In this document: positions 46,292-55,728 of the stretch, piece after piece | Position numbering within the stretch: position 1 is the first letter of the stretch | How the letters are laid out: every line of letters begins with the position of its first letter | Origin: Xanthomonas sp. Leaf148 | GTDB taxonomy: Bacteria > Pseudomonadota > Gammaproteobacteria > Xanthomonadales > Xanthomonadaceae | Assembly: GCF_001423585.1 (NCBI RefSeq) | Contig: NZ_LMOP01000008.1 | Coordinates: 1,049,323 to 1,113,322 of the forward strand | Length of the DNA: 64,000 nt | Reading direction: 5' to 3' | Made by a program: the position numbers and the translations under genes | The notes under the pieces: model-generated | Seen by the model: only the letters and a program-made list of their open reading frames with translations | The model's database searches: none | Told to the model about the DNA's origin: nothing

Positions 46292-48256
46292 TTATTTCTT
46301 CTGCAGCCGTACCGCTGCGCCGCCGCTTGCAGCCAGTTCCAGTTGCAGGCTGTCGTCACGGGTGAGCTTGCGGGTCTCGATGCGGACCTCGGTCGGCGCC
46401 TGGCCGTCGGCGTAGATCGTTGCGGTCCAGCTGCCCTTGCCCAGGAACGACAACGGCAAACTCAACGTGCGTGCTTGCTCGTTGGTCATCGCGCCCACGT
46501 ACCAGTCCTTGCCGCTGCGTCGTGCCAGCGCGATGTGCTCGCCGATCGCACCTTCCAGTGCGCGTGTTTCGTCCCAGCTTGCCGGGACATCGCGCAGAAA
46601 CTGCGCTGCGGGCACGTTTTCGTATTGCTCGGGGCTATCTGCCACCACTGCGAACGGGCTCTCATACACCACATACATCGCCAGCTGCTGCGCACGTGTG
46701 GTCATCACTTGCGGTGCGATGTGCTGCATCTTGAACTCGGCCGGGCGCACATTGCGAAAGCCACCCGGCGTGTAATCCATCGGCCCAAGCAACATGCGCG
46801 TAAACGGCAGCGTGAGGTTATGCGTGGCGGTGATGCGCGTGGTCCACTTATTGTATTCGGCGCCAAGCACGCCTTCTTGCGTCAGATAATTGGGATAGGT
46901 GCGGGTCAGGCCGGTCGGGTGATACGCACCATGCAGGTCCACCAGCAGTTTGTGTTCGGCGGCCTTGCTCAGCAGGCGGTGATAGAAGTCCACCATCTGC
47001 TGGTCGTCGCGGTCCATGAAGTCGACCTTGATGCCCTTGATGCCGAGTTGCTGGTACCACGCCAGCGCTTCGTCCATGTGCGCATCGAGTGCACGCCAGT
47101 GCGCCCATAACCACAACCCCACATCGCGCTTGCGTGCATAGGTCACCAGACCCTGCAGGTCGAGTTGCTCTACGGGGCGACGGATATCGGCATCGCTGTT
47201 GTATTGCCCGTCGCCGGTGCTGCCGTAATACCAGCCGTCGTCGATCAACATGTATTGCAGCTTCAACTGCTGCGCGTGATCGATGTAACGCTGGATCGTG
47301 GCGGTATTCATGCCAGGGTGTTCCACCCCGCCGGCAAGGTTGCCCGACCACCAATCCCACGCCGATTTACCCGCACGCACCCAGCGCGCATCGAAGGCCG
47401 GTGGCGGGTTGAGCGCAGAAATCAGGTTGGATTCGATCAGGCTCTCCGGGCTGTCGCCCAGCATGATCACGCGCCACGGCGTTGCGAAATCGCGTCCCTT
47501 CGCGTCGAACATGACCGCCATCTTCGGTTCGTCCAGGCGCGGCGACAACTTTGCCGACACGCCCAAGCCGCCATCGGCGCGGCCGGTGAGATACAGGCCT
47601 GCGTAGTCGCGCAGATTCGCCTCGCCGATCGCCAGCGTGGTGCCGCGTGCATCGATCTGGCACACCAGCGGTAACTCAAGCAGATTGTGCGGGCGCAATT
47701 TGGACGCGGCGATGGCGTCGTACTCGCCCTCGTGACTGGTTCCGAACCGGCCCAGGTTCAAGGTCCAGCATGGGTAGTCGCGCGGAAACGCAAAGCTGGT
47801 GAGTTCGTCGCGGATGCGTACCTCGCCGGCATCGGGCAACACGTAGCGCAGCGCCACGCCATCGTCGTACGCGCGCAATTCCACGGTGAGGTGACGTTGT
47901 TGTTGATCGGTCAACTGCACGCGCAATTGACGATAGTGATCGCGCACCTGTTGGGTCTTGCCAACCGGTAACGTAAACGTGCTGTCGTGCGTGTCGGTGC
48001 TGCTGCCCTGCACGGTCATGTTGCGGCCAAGTTTGCCGGCCTTGCCAAGATCCAGTCCGAGCGGTGCGTCGTCGAGCACTAACGTGTTGCGGTACAGCAC
48101 ACGATAGCTGGGGACGCCACCGTCGCGTAGCGTGAATTCCACTTCGGTACGTGCATCGGGCGATTGCACGCGCAGGCTCTGTGCGGTTGCTGGCGTTGCG
48201 ATCACACACAGCAATGCGCATGCCGCCGGTAGTGCGGACTGGATCAGGTTTCGCAT
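46292..48256 (-). CDS. Glycoside hydrolase family 97 (alpha-glucosidase/alpha-galactosidase type), exported
   Basis: 654 aa with a signal peptide ending ATPATAQS. GH97 layout: N-terminal beta-sandwich (LRVQSPDARTEVEFTLRDGG), a (beta/alpha)8 barrel with ARWVRAGKSAWDWWSGNL, MLIDDGWYYG, GIKVDFMDRDDQQMVDFYHRLL and HGAYHPTGLTRTYPN, and a C-terminal sandwich. Some GH97 members invert, others retain; which applies here depends on the catalytic residue on the barrel (GIKVDFMDRDDQ supplies an Asp in the retaining-type position). It presumably trims plant oligosaccharides in the periplasm. Divergent from the GH2 gene, sharing a 217-bp promoter region. Confidence 0.9.
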   Translation of the reverse strand: MRNLIQSALPAACALLCVIATPATAQSLRVQSPDARTEVEFTLRDGGVPSYRVLYRNTLVLDDAPLGLDLGKAGKLGRNMTVQGSSTDTHDSTFTLPVGKTQQVRDHYRQLRVQLTDQQQRHLTVELRAYDDGVALRYVLPDAGEVRIRDELTSFAFPRDYPCWTLNLGRFGTSHEGEYDAIAASKLRPHNLLELPLVCQIDARGTTLAIGEANLRDYAGLYLTGRADGGLGVSAKLSPRLDEPKMAVMFDAKGRDFATPWRVIMLGDSPESLIESNLISALNPPPAFDARWVRAGKSAWDWWSGNLAGGVEHPGMNTATIQRYIDHAQQLKLQYMLIDDGWYYGSTGDGQYNSDADIRRPVEQLDLQGLVTYARKRDVGLWLWAHWRALDAHMDEALAWYQQLGIKGIKVDFMDRDDQQMVDFYHRLLSKAAEHKLLVDLHGAYHPTGLTRTYPNYLTQEGVLGAEYNKWTTRITATHNLTLPFTRMLLGPMDYTPGGFRNVRPAEFKMQHIAPQVMTTRAQQLAMYVVYESPFAVVADSPEQYENVPAAQFLRDVPASWDETRALEGAIGEHIALARRSGKDWYVGAMTNEQARTLSLPLSFLGKGSWTATIYADGQAPTEVRIETRKLTRDDSLQLELAASGGAAVRLQKK

Positions 48257-48319
48257 AAGTCCCTCCTCCTGGGAACGCCAACCCTAACGCAGAAAGTGTT
48301 GTCGTCGATATCGCCTTGG

Positions 48320-48331
48320 GGTAACGTTACC
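48320..48331. promoter_or_regulatory. LacI-type operator candidate between GH97 and GH2 genes
   Basis: GGTAACGTTACC, a perfect 12-bp palindrome with the central CG step typical of LacI-family operators and similar in form to the Xanthomonas xyl box (TGGTAGCGCTAACA). It lies in the shared promoter region of two hydrolase genes; a LacI-family regulator is coded at 59157-60209. Confidence 0.5.
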
Positions 48332-48473
48332 TCGCACCATGGTCGCTGAAACAGGGGCGGCAGCCACGGGCGGCATCACTGGATACAACTGCGCTACGTC
48401 GATTGGATGTATGCCGGTTGCACAGATGTGGTGTGCACCGTTGTGTGGCAGTAGAGCTTGGGAGAGGCCTCTA

Positions 48474-51400
48474 ATGCTGATGGTTCGCAAGGCGTTCCGC
48501 CGTGGAGCGCTGTGGCTGTTGTGTGGGTGCATTGGTTGGACCGCAGTGGAGGCTGCCCCTGCCGAGATGGCCCCGCCAGGTCCTTACGATGTTCGCGTGC
48601 TTGGGGGCGGGATGGGGTTGGTAAAGAAGTTTGCCGCAGATACGCCATTGCTCGCCGCCAACGCGGACTGGAGCATGTCGGGCTGGGTGCGCCCATCGCG
48701 TGCAATGACCGGCGCAGCGTTGATTGCCGGCATTGGCGATCCGCATGGTGCGGGCCGTTACTTTGCGATCGACAACGGCACGCTTGGCTTTGTGCAGGGC
48801 GCCGACACCGTGCTGCGCAGCAAGCAGGCGCTGTCTTTAGGCACGTGGACGCACGTGACTGCGGTGGCACAAGGTGGCCGTTTGACGCTGTATGCCAATG
48901 GGCGACAGGTCGCCAGTGGTGCAGTGCGTCAAGCGGCGGCTGCACCGGTGCTGATGTTTGGCCCGCGCGAGCAACCTGCGGCGTACACGCAACACTTCGG
49001 TGGTGAGATTGCCGACTTCGTCGCGCGATCTGGCGCGTTGGAGACAGCGGCCATTGCGCAGCTTGCAGCGCACGCGCCCGACCCGGCGCTGCAACGGTTT
49101 GAAGATGCATCGCCGGCTTGGCCGGTGCAGGTCAAGCAGATGGCCGGCCAGTTGGCGCCGCAGGCCGCATCCACCTTGCCGCGCAGCACCGCTGCGTTTT
49201 CTGCGACGCTTGCCAAGCCGGCGCAGGCCGCGCCTGCATTGCAGCCGCTGGACGATGCAGCCTGGCGCGTTGGTGCGTGGCAGTTGGCCGCTGCGCCGCA
49301 GCTTGGGCAGGCAACGGGTGCGACGCTGTCGCGCAGCGATGCGGACGCCGGCAATGCGGCCTGGCGTGTGGCGACGGTGCCGGGCACGGTGCTCACCACG
49401 TTGGTCGATCGCGGCGTGTATCCGGACCCGGATATCGGCCTCAATAACATGGCCATTCCCGAATCGCTGAGCCGGCACGACTGGTGGTACCGCAGCAGTT
49501 TTGATCTGCCTGCAGCCGCGCAGGGCAAGCGGCTGGAGTTGCTGTTCAACGGCATCAACTATGCAGGCGAAATCTGGGTCAACGGCACCCAGGTCGGGCG
49601 CACCCGCGGTGCATTTGCACGCGGTCGCTTCGATGTCAGCAAGCAGCTCAGAGCCGGTCGCAACATCATTGCGGTGCGCGTCTCGCCGCCGCCGCATCCG
49701 GGTATCGCACACGAGCAATCGATGACGGCGGGCGTTGGCGAAAACGGCGGTATGCAGGCGCTGGACGGTCCCACGTTTATCGCCAGCGAGGGCTGGGACT
49801 GGATTCCCGCAGTGCGCGATCGCAACGCTGGTCTGTGGCAGGACGTGCAACTGCGCGCCAGCGGGCCGGTGACCATCGGCGATACCCAGGTGGTGACGGT
49901 GCGCTTGGCGCCGGATCACCGTCGTGCCGAACTCGAAGTCACTGTGCCGCTGCGCAATGAGAGCGGCGCTGCCGTGCAAGGCAATGTGCAGCTGGTCATC
50001 GGCGATGTGCGCATCCAGCGTCAGGTCAACGTGCCTGCTGGCGACAGCACGCTCAAGTTCACTGCGGCCGACACGCCGCAGCTGGTCATCGCCAATCCGC
50101 GCTTGTGGTGGCCCAACGGTTATGGCGAGCCGGCGCTGTATTCGCTGCAGGTTGGCGTCGATGCGGCCGGTGCGCGATCGGACGCACAGCAACTGCGCTT
50201 CGGCATTCGCGAGGTGACCTACGAACTGTCCCTGTTCGACGAAGACGGCGTGCTGCGCCGGGTGCTGGTCGATCTCAACCAGGCACGCCAACTTGGCGAG
50301 CGCATCGTCGATGTACGGCATGAGGCGATCCGCGCGGTACCGGGCGGCAAGGCGCAATCGTTGTATCCGGGCGCACTGGCTTTGCCGGCAGTGCAGCAAC
50401 TGCAAGACACCACGCTGGCGCCGCATCTGGTGCTGCGCATCAACGGTGTGCGTATTGCAGTCAAGGGTGGTAACTGGGGCATGGACGACTGGCGCAAGCG
50501 CGTCTCGCGCGAGCGGCTGGAGCCGTACTTCCGCCTGCAACGCGACGCGCATTTCAACGTGGTGCGCAATTGGGTGGGGCAGAACACCGAAGCCAGCTTT
50601 TTCGATCTAGCCGACGAATACGGCATGTTGGTGCTCAACGACTTCTGGCAGTCCACCCAGAACTACAACATGGAGCCGGCCGATGCGGCCCTGTTCCTGG
50701 ACAACGCCGCAGAGGTGATCAAGCGCTTCCGCAATCATCCGTCCATCGTGTTGTGGTTCGGCCGCAATGAGGGCGTGCCTGCGCCCATCCTCAACGAAGG
50801 CTTGGACAAACTGGTTGCCGATCTCGATGGCACGCGTTGGTACACCGGCAGCTCCAACGAGGTGAATCTGCAGGGCAGCGGGCCGTATAACTATCGCGAG
50901 CCGGTGGCCTACTTCACTGCGTTGGCGCAGGGCTTTTCGGTGGAAGTGGGCACGCCGTCGTTCTCCACGCTGGAGTCGTTCAAGGCCTCGGTGCCTGCAG
51001 TCGGCGATCAGTGGCCGATCAGCGATGCCTGGGCGTATCACGACTGGCATCAGTCCGGGAATGGCGACACCGCAAGTTTCATGCGGTCGCTCACCGACAA
51101 GCTGGGCGCACCGACCAGCCTGGAAGACTTCGAACGCAAGGCGCAGTTGCTCAACTACGACACCCACCGCGCCATCTTCGAAGGCTTCAACGCACAGCTG
51201 TGGACCAAGAACAGCGGGCGCCTGTTGTGGATGAGTCACCCGGCGTGGCCCAGCAACATGTGGCAAATCTATAGCCACGATTACGACACCCACGCCGCGT
51301 ACTACGGCGTGCGCAACGCGGCGGAAACCTTGCATGTGCAGATGAATCTGCCTGGTCACGAGGTAGTGGTGGTCAACAACGCGGCCGAGCCGGTGCGCGG

Positions 51401-51944
51401 CTTGCGCGTGCGTGCAGAGGTCTACGGCAGCGACGGCAAACTGCTGCAGCAGCGCGAACAGGCGCTGGATGCGGCCGCAGTTGCGGTCTCTGCGCCGGTG
51501 CTGCAATTGGCACCGTTGCTCAAGGACACCAATGGCCTGGGGTTTGTGCGCCTGCAATTGCTCGACCGTGACGCGGTGGTGCGCTCGCGCAACTTCTATT
51601 GGGTGGCGCGCGATGCTGCCGCCATGCGCGAGCTGGATGCGCTGGCCAAGGTGCCGGTGCAGCTCACTACGCAAGTACGCGACGCGGCCGAGCCGGTGTT
51701 GCGCGCCAGCGTGCGCAATGCATCGCAACAGGTGGCACTCAACACCAAGTTGACCCTGGTGGATGCGCAAGGCCAACGCATCCTGCCGGCGTACTACAGC
51801 GACAACTATCTGAGCCTGGTGCCGGGCGAGCAGCGCGAGGTGGAGATCCGTGGCCCGTCTGCGGACACCTTGCGCAACGCCACGCTGCAAGTGCGTGGCT
51901 GGAATGTCGAACCATCAACCGGCGCTGCCAACGGGCTTCCGTAG
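48474..51944 (+). CDS. Exported GH2-family glycosidase with N-terminal LamG-like domain
   Basis: 1156 aa. Signal peptide ends about residue 30. A concanavalin-A/LamG-like domain (about 35-200: WSMSGWVRPS, GTLGFVQGADTVL, WTHVTAVAQGGRLTLYANGRQV) precedes a GH2 enzyme: sugar-binding domain (WWYRSSFDLP, INYAGEIWVNGTQVG), Ig-like domain and barrel. The acid/base Glu is in WFGRNEG (E766) and the likely nucleophile in FSVEVGTPS (E824). It resembles exo-beta-mannosidase/endo-beta-mannosidase or exo-glucosaminidase relatives in GH2. ATG 48474 is preceded by GGGAGAGG (48460-48467). It faces GH97 and is followed by a TonB receptor gene. Confidence 0.88.
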   Translation: MLMVRKAFRRGALWLLCGCIGWTAVEAAPAEMAPPGPYDVRVLGGGMGLVKKFAADTPLLAANADWSMSGWVRPSRAMTGAALIAGIGDPHGAGRYFAIDNGTLGFVQGADTVLRSKQALSLGTWTHVTAVAQGGRLTLYANGRQVASGAVRQAAAAPVLMFGPREQPAAYTQHFGGEIADFVARSGALETAAIAQLAAHAPDPALQRFEDASPAWPVQVKQMAGQLAPQAASTLPRSTAAFSATLAKPAQAAPALQPLDDAAWRVGAWQLAAAPQLGQATGATLSRSDADAGNAAWRVATVPGTVLTTLVDRGVYPDPDIGLNNMAIPESLSRHDWWYRSSFDLPAAAQGKRLELLFNGINYAGEIWVNGTQVGRTRGAFARGRFDVSKQLRAGRNIIAVRVSPPPHPGIAHEQSMTAGVGENGGMQALDGPTFIASEGWDWIPAVRDRNAGLWQDVQLRASGPVTIGDTQVVTVRLAPDHRRAELEVTVPLRNESGAAVQGNVQLVIGDVRIQRQVNVPAGDSTLKFTAADTPQLVIANPRLWWPNGYGEPALYSLQVGVDAAGARSDAQQLRFGIREVTYELSLFDEDGVLRRVLVDLNQARQLGERIVDVRHEAIRAVPGGKAQSLYPGALALPAVQQLQDTTLAPHLVLRINGVRIAVKGGNWGMDDWRKRVSRERLEPYFRLQRDAHFNVVRNWVGQNTEASFFDLADEYGMLVLNDFWQSTQNYNMEPADAALFLDNAAEVIKRFRNHPSIVLWFGRNEGVPAPILNEGLDKLVADLDGTRWYTGSSNEVNLQGSGPYNYREPVAYFTALAQGFSVEVGTPSFSTLESFKASVPAVGDQWPISDAWAYHDWHQSGNGDTASFMRSLTDKLGAPTSLEDFERKAQLLNYDTHRAIFEGFNAQLWTKNSGRLLWMSHPAWPSNMWQIYSHDYDTHAAYYGVRNAAETLHVQMNLPGHEVVVVNNAAEPVRGLRVRAEVYGSDGKLLQQREQALDAAAVAVSAPVLQLAPLLKDTNGLGFVRLQLLDRDAVVRSRNFYWVARDAAAMRELDALAKVPVQLTTQVRDAAEPVLRASVRNASQQVALNTKLTLVDAQGQRILPAYYSDNYLSLVPGEQREVEIRGPSADTLRNATLQVRGWNVEPSTGAANGLP

Positions 51945-51962
51945 CAGCGCCAGCACGTTGCC

Positions 51963-51984
51963 ACGCCGTGCACGTGCACGGCGT
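51963..51984. repeat. 22-bp perfect palindrome in the GH2-TonB receptor gap (first)
   Basis: Each half is ACGCCGTGCAC. It lies 18 bp after the GH2 stop and could form a very stable hairpin in mRNA or a protein-binding dyad. Confidence 0.85.
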
Positions 51985-51990
51985 CTGCAC

Positions 51991-52012
51991 TGACGCGCCG
52001 ATCGGCGCGTCA
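51991..52012. repeat. 22-bp perfect palindrome in the GH2-TonB receptor gap (second)
   Basis: Each half is TGACGCGCCGA. It is separated from the first palindrome by six nucleotides and lies about 75 bp before the TonB receptor start. Confidence 0.85.
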
Positions 52013-52085
52013 TCCAACACTGCAGTGCCCCCCGGCATTGCCATTCGAAACGCTCGTGGATTGTCGTCATCCCTGGGAGGGGACC

Positions 52086-55022
52086 ATGAACAAGCTGCAT
52101 CGCAGTACGCGTCACACCCCGCTGGCCGCCGCGCTGGCCGCTGCACTCACTTTGGTCGCGGCAACTGCCGCAGCGCAGGAAGCCGGCAGCACCGCCGGCG
52201 TCACCGAGTTGGACAAGGTCATGGTCAAGGGCGTGCGCGGTGCGCAGGCCGAGGCCATCGAAAACAAGCGCACCGCCGCACAGATCATCGACTCGATCTC
52301 GGCCGAAGATATCGGCAAGCTGCCCGACGTCACCATCACCGATTCGCTGCAGCGCGTGCCCGGCGTACAGATCCGGCGCTCGGCCGGCGAGGGTTCGCAG
52401 CTCAACATCCGCGGCATGCCGCAGGTGCAGACCACCATGAACGGCGAACTGTATCTGAGCGCCGGTGGTGGCGACCAGTTCGGCCAACCGAATATCGGCC
52501 GCGCCCAACCGGACTTTGTCGACATCCCGCCGACGCTGTTCAGCGGCGTGGATGTAATCAAGTCGCCCACCGCCGCCGATCTGGATGGCGGCATCAGCGG
52601 CACGGTGTCGCTCAAGACACGCCGCCCGTTCGATCTGCCCGAAGGCTGGACCTTCAGCGGCCAGGCCGAAGGGTCCTACGGCGATCGCGTGCAGGAACTC
52701 AACGAGTTGTACTCGGGGCTGGCCAGCTTCCGCACCGAACGCTGGGGTGCGTTGCTGGCGGTGTCGTACTCGGATGCCACGCTGGAAAACAAGCACCCCA
52801 GCGTGTATTCCAACGGCGCGCAAAAATCGACCGAGCAGAACGTAGGCTTCGACTTCAACGGCGACGGCCGCATCGGCAGCAATACCGATCCGTCCAACCT
52901 GCCGCGCGACTATTTCTACAACTGGGTCGCCACCGAACTGGATAACCGCAGCACCGATCGTCAGCGCACCGGCGTCAACGGCTCGTTCCAGTTCAACATC
53001 AACGACTCCTGGACGGTGCTGGCCGATGCGGCCTACACCAAGCTCGAAGACCACGACACGTCGGTGGCCGCGCAGCTGCACACCGGCTGGGCAACCAATC
53101 AGTTGCAGCCGGGATCGGTGGTAGATTCCAATGGCGTGCTCGAGTACGGCCAGTTCCGCTACAACCGCTTCCAGGCGCACTCGATGGCGGGCGTCGCCGA
53201 TTCGGATTCGCTCAATACCAATCTGGAGCTGCGCTTCGATGACGGCGGCCCGTTCCGTGCGTCGTTCCGCTGGGTGCATGGCGATGCGCAGCGGACTTAC
53301 GACGAAGCGCGCGCCGATGCGGTGGTGACACGTGGCGATCAGATCACGCGTGCCGGCGGCGTCACCCAATGGGCGAACGCGAACGGCTTGCCGGTGGTCG
53401 ATGCCTCGGTGGATTTCCGCGGCAGCTACCCGGCGGTCAACCTCGGCACCGATGTGTCCAACCCGGACAACTGGCAGCTGATGTCCACCTGGGCGCAGGG
53501 CAACAAGATCGAAGCCACGATGGATGCATTCCGCGCCGATGGCACCTTCGAGTTCGACGAAGGCGTGGTGCGCGGCTTCCAGTTCGGCATTCGCTACGGC
53601 GAGCGTGAGGTCAAGCTGGACACCTATCGCTACCTGTCGCCGGTGTCGACTACCTGTGCAGACCCCAACCGCTCGCTGTACTACTTCAAGGACCCGCTGA
53701 TTGTCGACACCTGCAGCGGCGTGTCCGAAGCGCGCCTGCTGCCGTTCAATTCGATTCCCGGCTACTGGGCGTACTTCAACGACTTCGATCCGCTCAAGGT
53801 CACCGGCCTGGGCAGCCAAGGCTTGCCGGCGATCAACCCACAGGTCATGAAGGACCCGGTGGCGTATCTCAACAGCCTGTATCCGGGCAACGTGGCCTAT
53901 CAGCAGGCTGCCGATTCGTACAAGGTCACCGAAAAAAGCACCGCGGCGTATTTTCTGGCGAATCTGGAGGGCGGTACCGGCAGTGCAGTGCCGTGGACCG
54001 CGAATATCGGCGCACGCATCGTGCAGACCAAACTCGCCATCGATCAGTATCTGAGCAGCGGCAATGTGTTTATCGGCAATGTCGAATGGAACGGCGTCAG
54101 CCCGGCAATCGGTACCAATCGTCTGAATCGTCAGTACACCGACGTGTTGCCCACCGCCAACCTGTCGCTGGATATCACCGACGCGCAGAAGTTGCGCTTT
54201 GCCTACAACAAGGCGGTGGCGCGTCAGGATCTGCCCGACCTTGGCCGCGGCCTGGTGAGCTTCTACGCCGTCAATGGCACGCCGCCGCGTAACCCGTCGC
54301 TGCCTTCCGATGCGGTGCTTTTCCTCAATGGCCGTTCGGGTAATCCGGACCTGGATCCGTACCGCGCCACCAACTACAACGCGTCGTGGGAATGGTATTT
54401 CTCCGATGCGTCGTTGCTCAGCGTGGGCGCGTTCCTGATCGACGTGAAGTCGTTCCCCACCACGGTGACCAACATCGAACTGTTGCCCGACGCCGATGGC
54501 GTGGCGCGGCTTGGCGGCCCGGTGGAGCGCATCGTCAATGGCGGTGGCGGCAAGATCAAGGGCTTCGAAATCGGCTATCAACAGGCTTTCGATTTTCTGC
54601 CGGGTTGGTTGAGCGGTTTCGGTACCAACATCAACTACACCTTCTCCGATGCAGATACCGACAACACCGATATCGAAGGCAACACGCTTCCGATCGGCGA
54701 CAACTCCAAGCATCAGGCCAACGCGGTGCTGTGGTATCAGAAGGACAAGTTGCAGGCGCGGGTGGCCTACAACTGGCGCAGCAAGCGTTTCAGTCAGGTC
54801 AACAGCGGTGCGTGGGGCGACGAGCTGGCGATCTGGAACGACGATGTCGGCTATCTGGATGCATCCCTCAGCTACGACGTCAACGATCATCTGACGCTGT
54901 ACGCCCAGGCCACCAACCTCACCGGCGAAAGCGAGCGGCGTTACGCGCAGTGGACCAACCACTACTACGATCAAAACATCTTCGAGCGTCGTTACTACGC
55001 AGGTCTGCGTCTGCGCTTTTGA
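52086..55022 (+). CDS. TonB-dependent receptor, carbohydrate-type (Caulobacter-like)
   Basis: 978 aa. Signal peptide ends TAAAQEA; a TonB-box-like stretch (TELDKVMVKGVRGAQ) follows. Plug domain: IGKLPDVTITDSLQRVPGVQIRR, LNIRGMPQVQTTMNGELYLS and VDVIKSPTAADLDGGISGTVSL, the pattern of large receptors in carbohydrate-utilisation loci of Xanthomonas and Caulobacter. The barrel ends correctly with YYAGLRLRF. GGGAGGGG lies just before the ATG. Position after GH97/GH2 and before a GH6 gene suggests import of plant-wall oligosaccharides. A tandem 13-bp duplication follows the stop, then a terminator. Confidence 0.92.
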   Translation: MNKLHRSTRHTPLAAALAAALTLVAATAAAQEAGSTAGVTELDKVMVKGVRGAQAEAIENKRTAAQIIDSISAEDIGKLPDVTITDSLQRVPGVQIRRSAGEGSQLNIRGMPQVQTTMNGELYLSAGGGDQFGQPNIGRAQPDFVDIPPTLFSGVDVIKSPTAADLDGGISGTVSLKTRRPFDLPEGWTFSGQAEGSYGDRVQELNELYSGLASFRTERWGALLAVSYSDATLENKHPSVYSNGAQKSTEQNVGFDFNGDGRIGSNTDPSNLPRDYFYNWVATELDNRSTDRQRTGVNGSFQFNINDSWTVLADAAYTKLEDHDTSVAAQLHTGWATNQLQPGSVVDSNGVLEYGQFRYNRFQAHSMAGVADSDSLNTNLELRFDDGGPFRASFRWVHGDAQRTYDEARADAVVTRGDQITRAGGVTQWANANGLPVVDASVDFRGSYPAVNLGTDVSNPDNWQLMSTWAQGNKIEATMDAFRADGTFEFDEGVVRGFQFGIRYGEREVKLDTYRYLSPVSTTCADPNRSLYYFKDPLIVDTCSGVSEARLLPFNSIPGYWAYFNDFDPLKVTGLGSQGLPAINPQVMKDPVAYLNSLYPGNVAYQQAADSYKVTEKSTAAYFLANLEGGTGSAVPWTANIGARIVQTKLAIDQYLSSGNVFIGNVEWNGVSPAIGTNRLNRQYTDVLPTANLSLDITDAQKLRFAYNKAVARQDLPDLGRGLVSFYAVNGTPPRNPSLPSDAVLFLNGRSGNPDLDPYRATNYNASWEWYFSDASLLSVGAFLIDVKSFPTTVTNIELLPDADGVARLGGPVERIVNGGGGKIKGFEIGYQQAFDFLPGWLSGFGTNINYTFSDADTDNTDIEGNTLPIGDNSKHQANAVLWYQKDKLQARVAYNWRSKRFSQVNSGAWGDELAIWNDDVGYLDASLSYDVNDHLTLYAQATNLTGESERRYAQWTNHYYDQNIFERRYYAGLRLRF

Positions 55023-55045
55023 TGTGATGTCCTGATGTGATGTCC
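55020..55045 (+). repeat. Tandem 13-bp duplication at the TonB receptor stop codon
   Basis: TGATGTGATGTCC is repeated twice in immediate succession; the first unit contains the stop codon. A third, partial unit (CGATGTG) follows. Confidence 0.8.
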
Positions 55046-55188
55046 CGATGTGCGACACGGCGCACCCCCGCGTCGTGTCGCACATGATCTTCTGTTGTCC
55101 CTCTCCAAGCGGTCATTTCGCTTTCTTCCCGTCACCGGCGTGCCGGTGCTGCAAGACGCCCGACGGCAACGTCGAGCACCCTCCCATT

Positions 55189-55226
55189 CGGCTGCATCGT
55201 CGGGAAGCGATGCGGCCGTTTTTTTT
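55189..55226 (+). terminator. Rho-independent terminator of the TonB receptor gene
   Basis: CGGCTGCATCG/CGATGCGGCCG, an 11-bp stem with one G-T pair and an 8-nt loop, followed by eight T. Confidence 0.9.
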
Positions 55227-55728
55227 GTGCGTGATGGCACATACATTTGTGTAGTAATGCCTGCAGTCGAAATATGAGTGCGGGCATTATCTGGATCTGT
55301 GCCCAAACGCAATGTTTGGCGATTGCGTCTATCAGATATGCAGCGTAGTTTCCGCATGGCGAACTCACCACCCCGTTCGCAGGCACAGCATCCCATGCTG
55401 ATCGCTCATTCGCTCCCTGGAGATACTCCGCAAATCACGGAGGCAACTGTCGCAACGAGAATATCGATGCGAGTGCGTTAGCTTCCAACGAATCCGAGGT
55501 CTTAGGTAATGTCTCGGGACACAAGCGAGCCATTGGCTTGAGTGTCTTTGTGTGGACATTACCGACGTCATGCCATGCAAATGCTCTTCGGCGGGACGCC
55601 GACGGAGCGTGTTTGATTGGCTCTAGACATCTCTGATGGGTGCCCTGAAGAGGAACAAAGCAGGCCAAAAAGGCAGTGCTTCATTGATTTTCGAATAAAA
55701 ACCATCCGATAAAAATAAGGTGAATCTC
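55227..55728. other. AT-richer 500-bp region upstream of cbsA
   Basis: No supported gene. Base composition is visibly lower in GC than the rest of the window. It carries a large imperfect inverted repeat (55505-55563) and the cbsA promoter and ribosome binding site (AAGGTGA at 55717-55723). The compositional break suggests that cbsA and its control region were acquired. Confidence 0.5.
55505..55563. repeat. Large inverted repeat upstream of cbsA
   Basis: Outer arms GGTAATGTC (55505-55513) and GACATTACC (55555-55563) are perfect complements. An inner pair, GACACAAGC and GCTTGAGTGTC, can extend the stem with a small bulge. It could be a structured leader, a regulator site or a remnant of a mobile element. 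Confidence 0.55.

Noticed and set aside
51915-55085. A 1056-codon open frame antisense to the TonB receptor
   Set aside because: Shadow of the receptor's codon bias; no start signal and no domain.
55376-55413. Two TTCGC boxes upstream of cbsA as a PIP box (HrpX site)
   Set aside because: The spacing is 28 nt; a PIP box needs about 15 nt, and the position is far from the start codon.
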